Made by a program: the position numbers and the translations under genes
Notes under the pieces: generated by a model
What the model was told of the DNA's origin: nothing
The model's input: the letters and a program-made list of their open reading frames with translations, nothing else
The model's database searches: none
In this document: in pieces, positions 63,936 through 64,000 of the stretch
Layout of the letters: each line of letters starts with the position of its first letter
How positions within the stretch are numbered: position 1 is the first letter of the stretch
From: Aliiglaciecola lipolytica
GTDB lineage: Bacteria > Pseudomonadota > Gammaproteobacteria > Enterobacterales > Alteromonadaceae
Direction: 5' to 3'
Assembly (NCBI RefSeq): GCF_018860635.1
Contig: NZ_JAHKPT010000017.1
Coordinates: 25,037 to 89,036, forward strand
Length of the DNA stretch: 64,000 nt

Positions 63936-64000
63936 GCTAAGCCTTTAGGCCACGGGATTTGCGCTGAAATCTTGAGGGGCTAAAGCCGCCTCCTACAGGG
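63936..64000. repeat. REP-like palindromic element (partial)
   Basis: GCTAAGCCTTTAGGCC and GGGGCTAAAGCCGCCTCC at the window edge have the look of a REP pair: related GC-rich short palindromes in opposite orientation. On the other strand it reads TGTAGGAGGCGGCTTTAGCC. It runs out of the window, so size and copy number are unknown. Confidence 0.45.

Overview
The window looks like a chromosomal segment of a marine gammaproteobacterium, most likely Alteromonadales. The reasons are two large TonB-dependent receptors (one with a FecI/FecR pair), several c-di-GMP enzymes, families such as DUF3360, DUF3565 and DUF2165, a moderately AT-rich composition, and a mobile island seated at the 3' end of yicC. 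No rRNA, tRNA or CRISPR array was seen.

1-13.2 kb: an MliC-like lipoprotein, thioredoxin 2 (trxC), a bestrophin-type channel, a YdeP-type molybdopterin oxidoreductase, a DUF3360 membrane protein and a SulP permease. These are followed by a three-gene operon of porin, small PstS-like periplasmic protein and membrane diguanylate cyclase, then DUF2165. 13.3-28.8 kb: a TonB receptor, a PAS-GGDEF cyclase, an RRM protein and many small housekeeping or hypothetical genes. Two of these small genes carry single-base homopolymer frameshifts. This stretch also holds a Wzz-like protein fused to a degenerate tyrosine-recombinase domain, an alkyltransferase-like protein and an HD-GYP phosphodiesterase. 29-40.2 kb: a BarA-type hybrid kinase, a lipoprotein, and a cell-surface signalling set (TonB receptor with STN domain, FecR, ECF sigma factor) divergent from a secreted lipoprotein metallophosphoesterase.

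40.3-46.7 kb is accessory in character: an ADP-ribosylglycohydrolase-family gene, a decayed gene, a DUF4143 ATPase behind two palindromic operators, and a PLD-helicase-DUF3427 protein.

47.09-63.01 kb is an integrative mobilizable element in the 3' end of yicC. It is bounded by an 18-bp imperfect direct repeat; both copies encode the YicC C-terminal residues QIQNIE. It carries a tyrosine integrase, a mobilization operon (AlpA-like HTH, small protein, MobC-like RHH, TraD-like coupling protein, MobF relaxase-helicase) and no type IV secretion genes. Its cargo is a tightly packed operon of m5C methyltransferase, double-GHKL ATPase/kinase-like protein, receiver-domain protein and HNH endonuclease. 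This looks like a restriction-type defence system wired through two-component parts, and it is the strongest candidate here for an unusual system. A 676-bp IS256-type deletion derivative with a perfect 8-bp target duplication and a ParB/Srx-like gene lie between the cargo and the integrase.

The calls rest on reading motifs and translations by eye. No database search was run.
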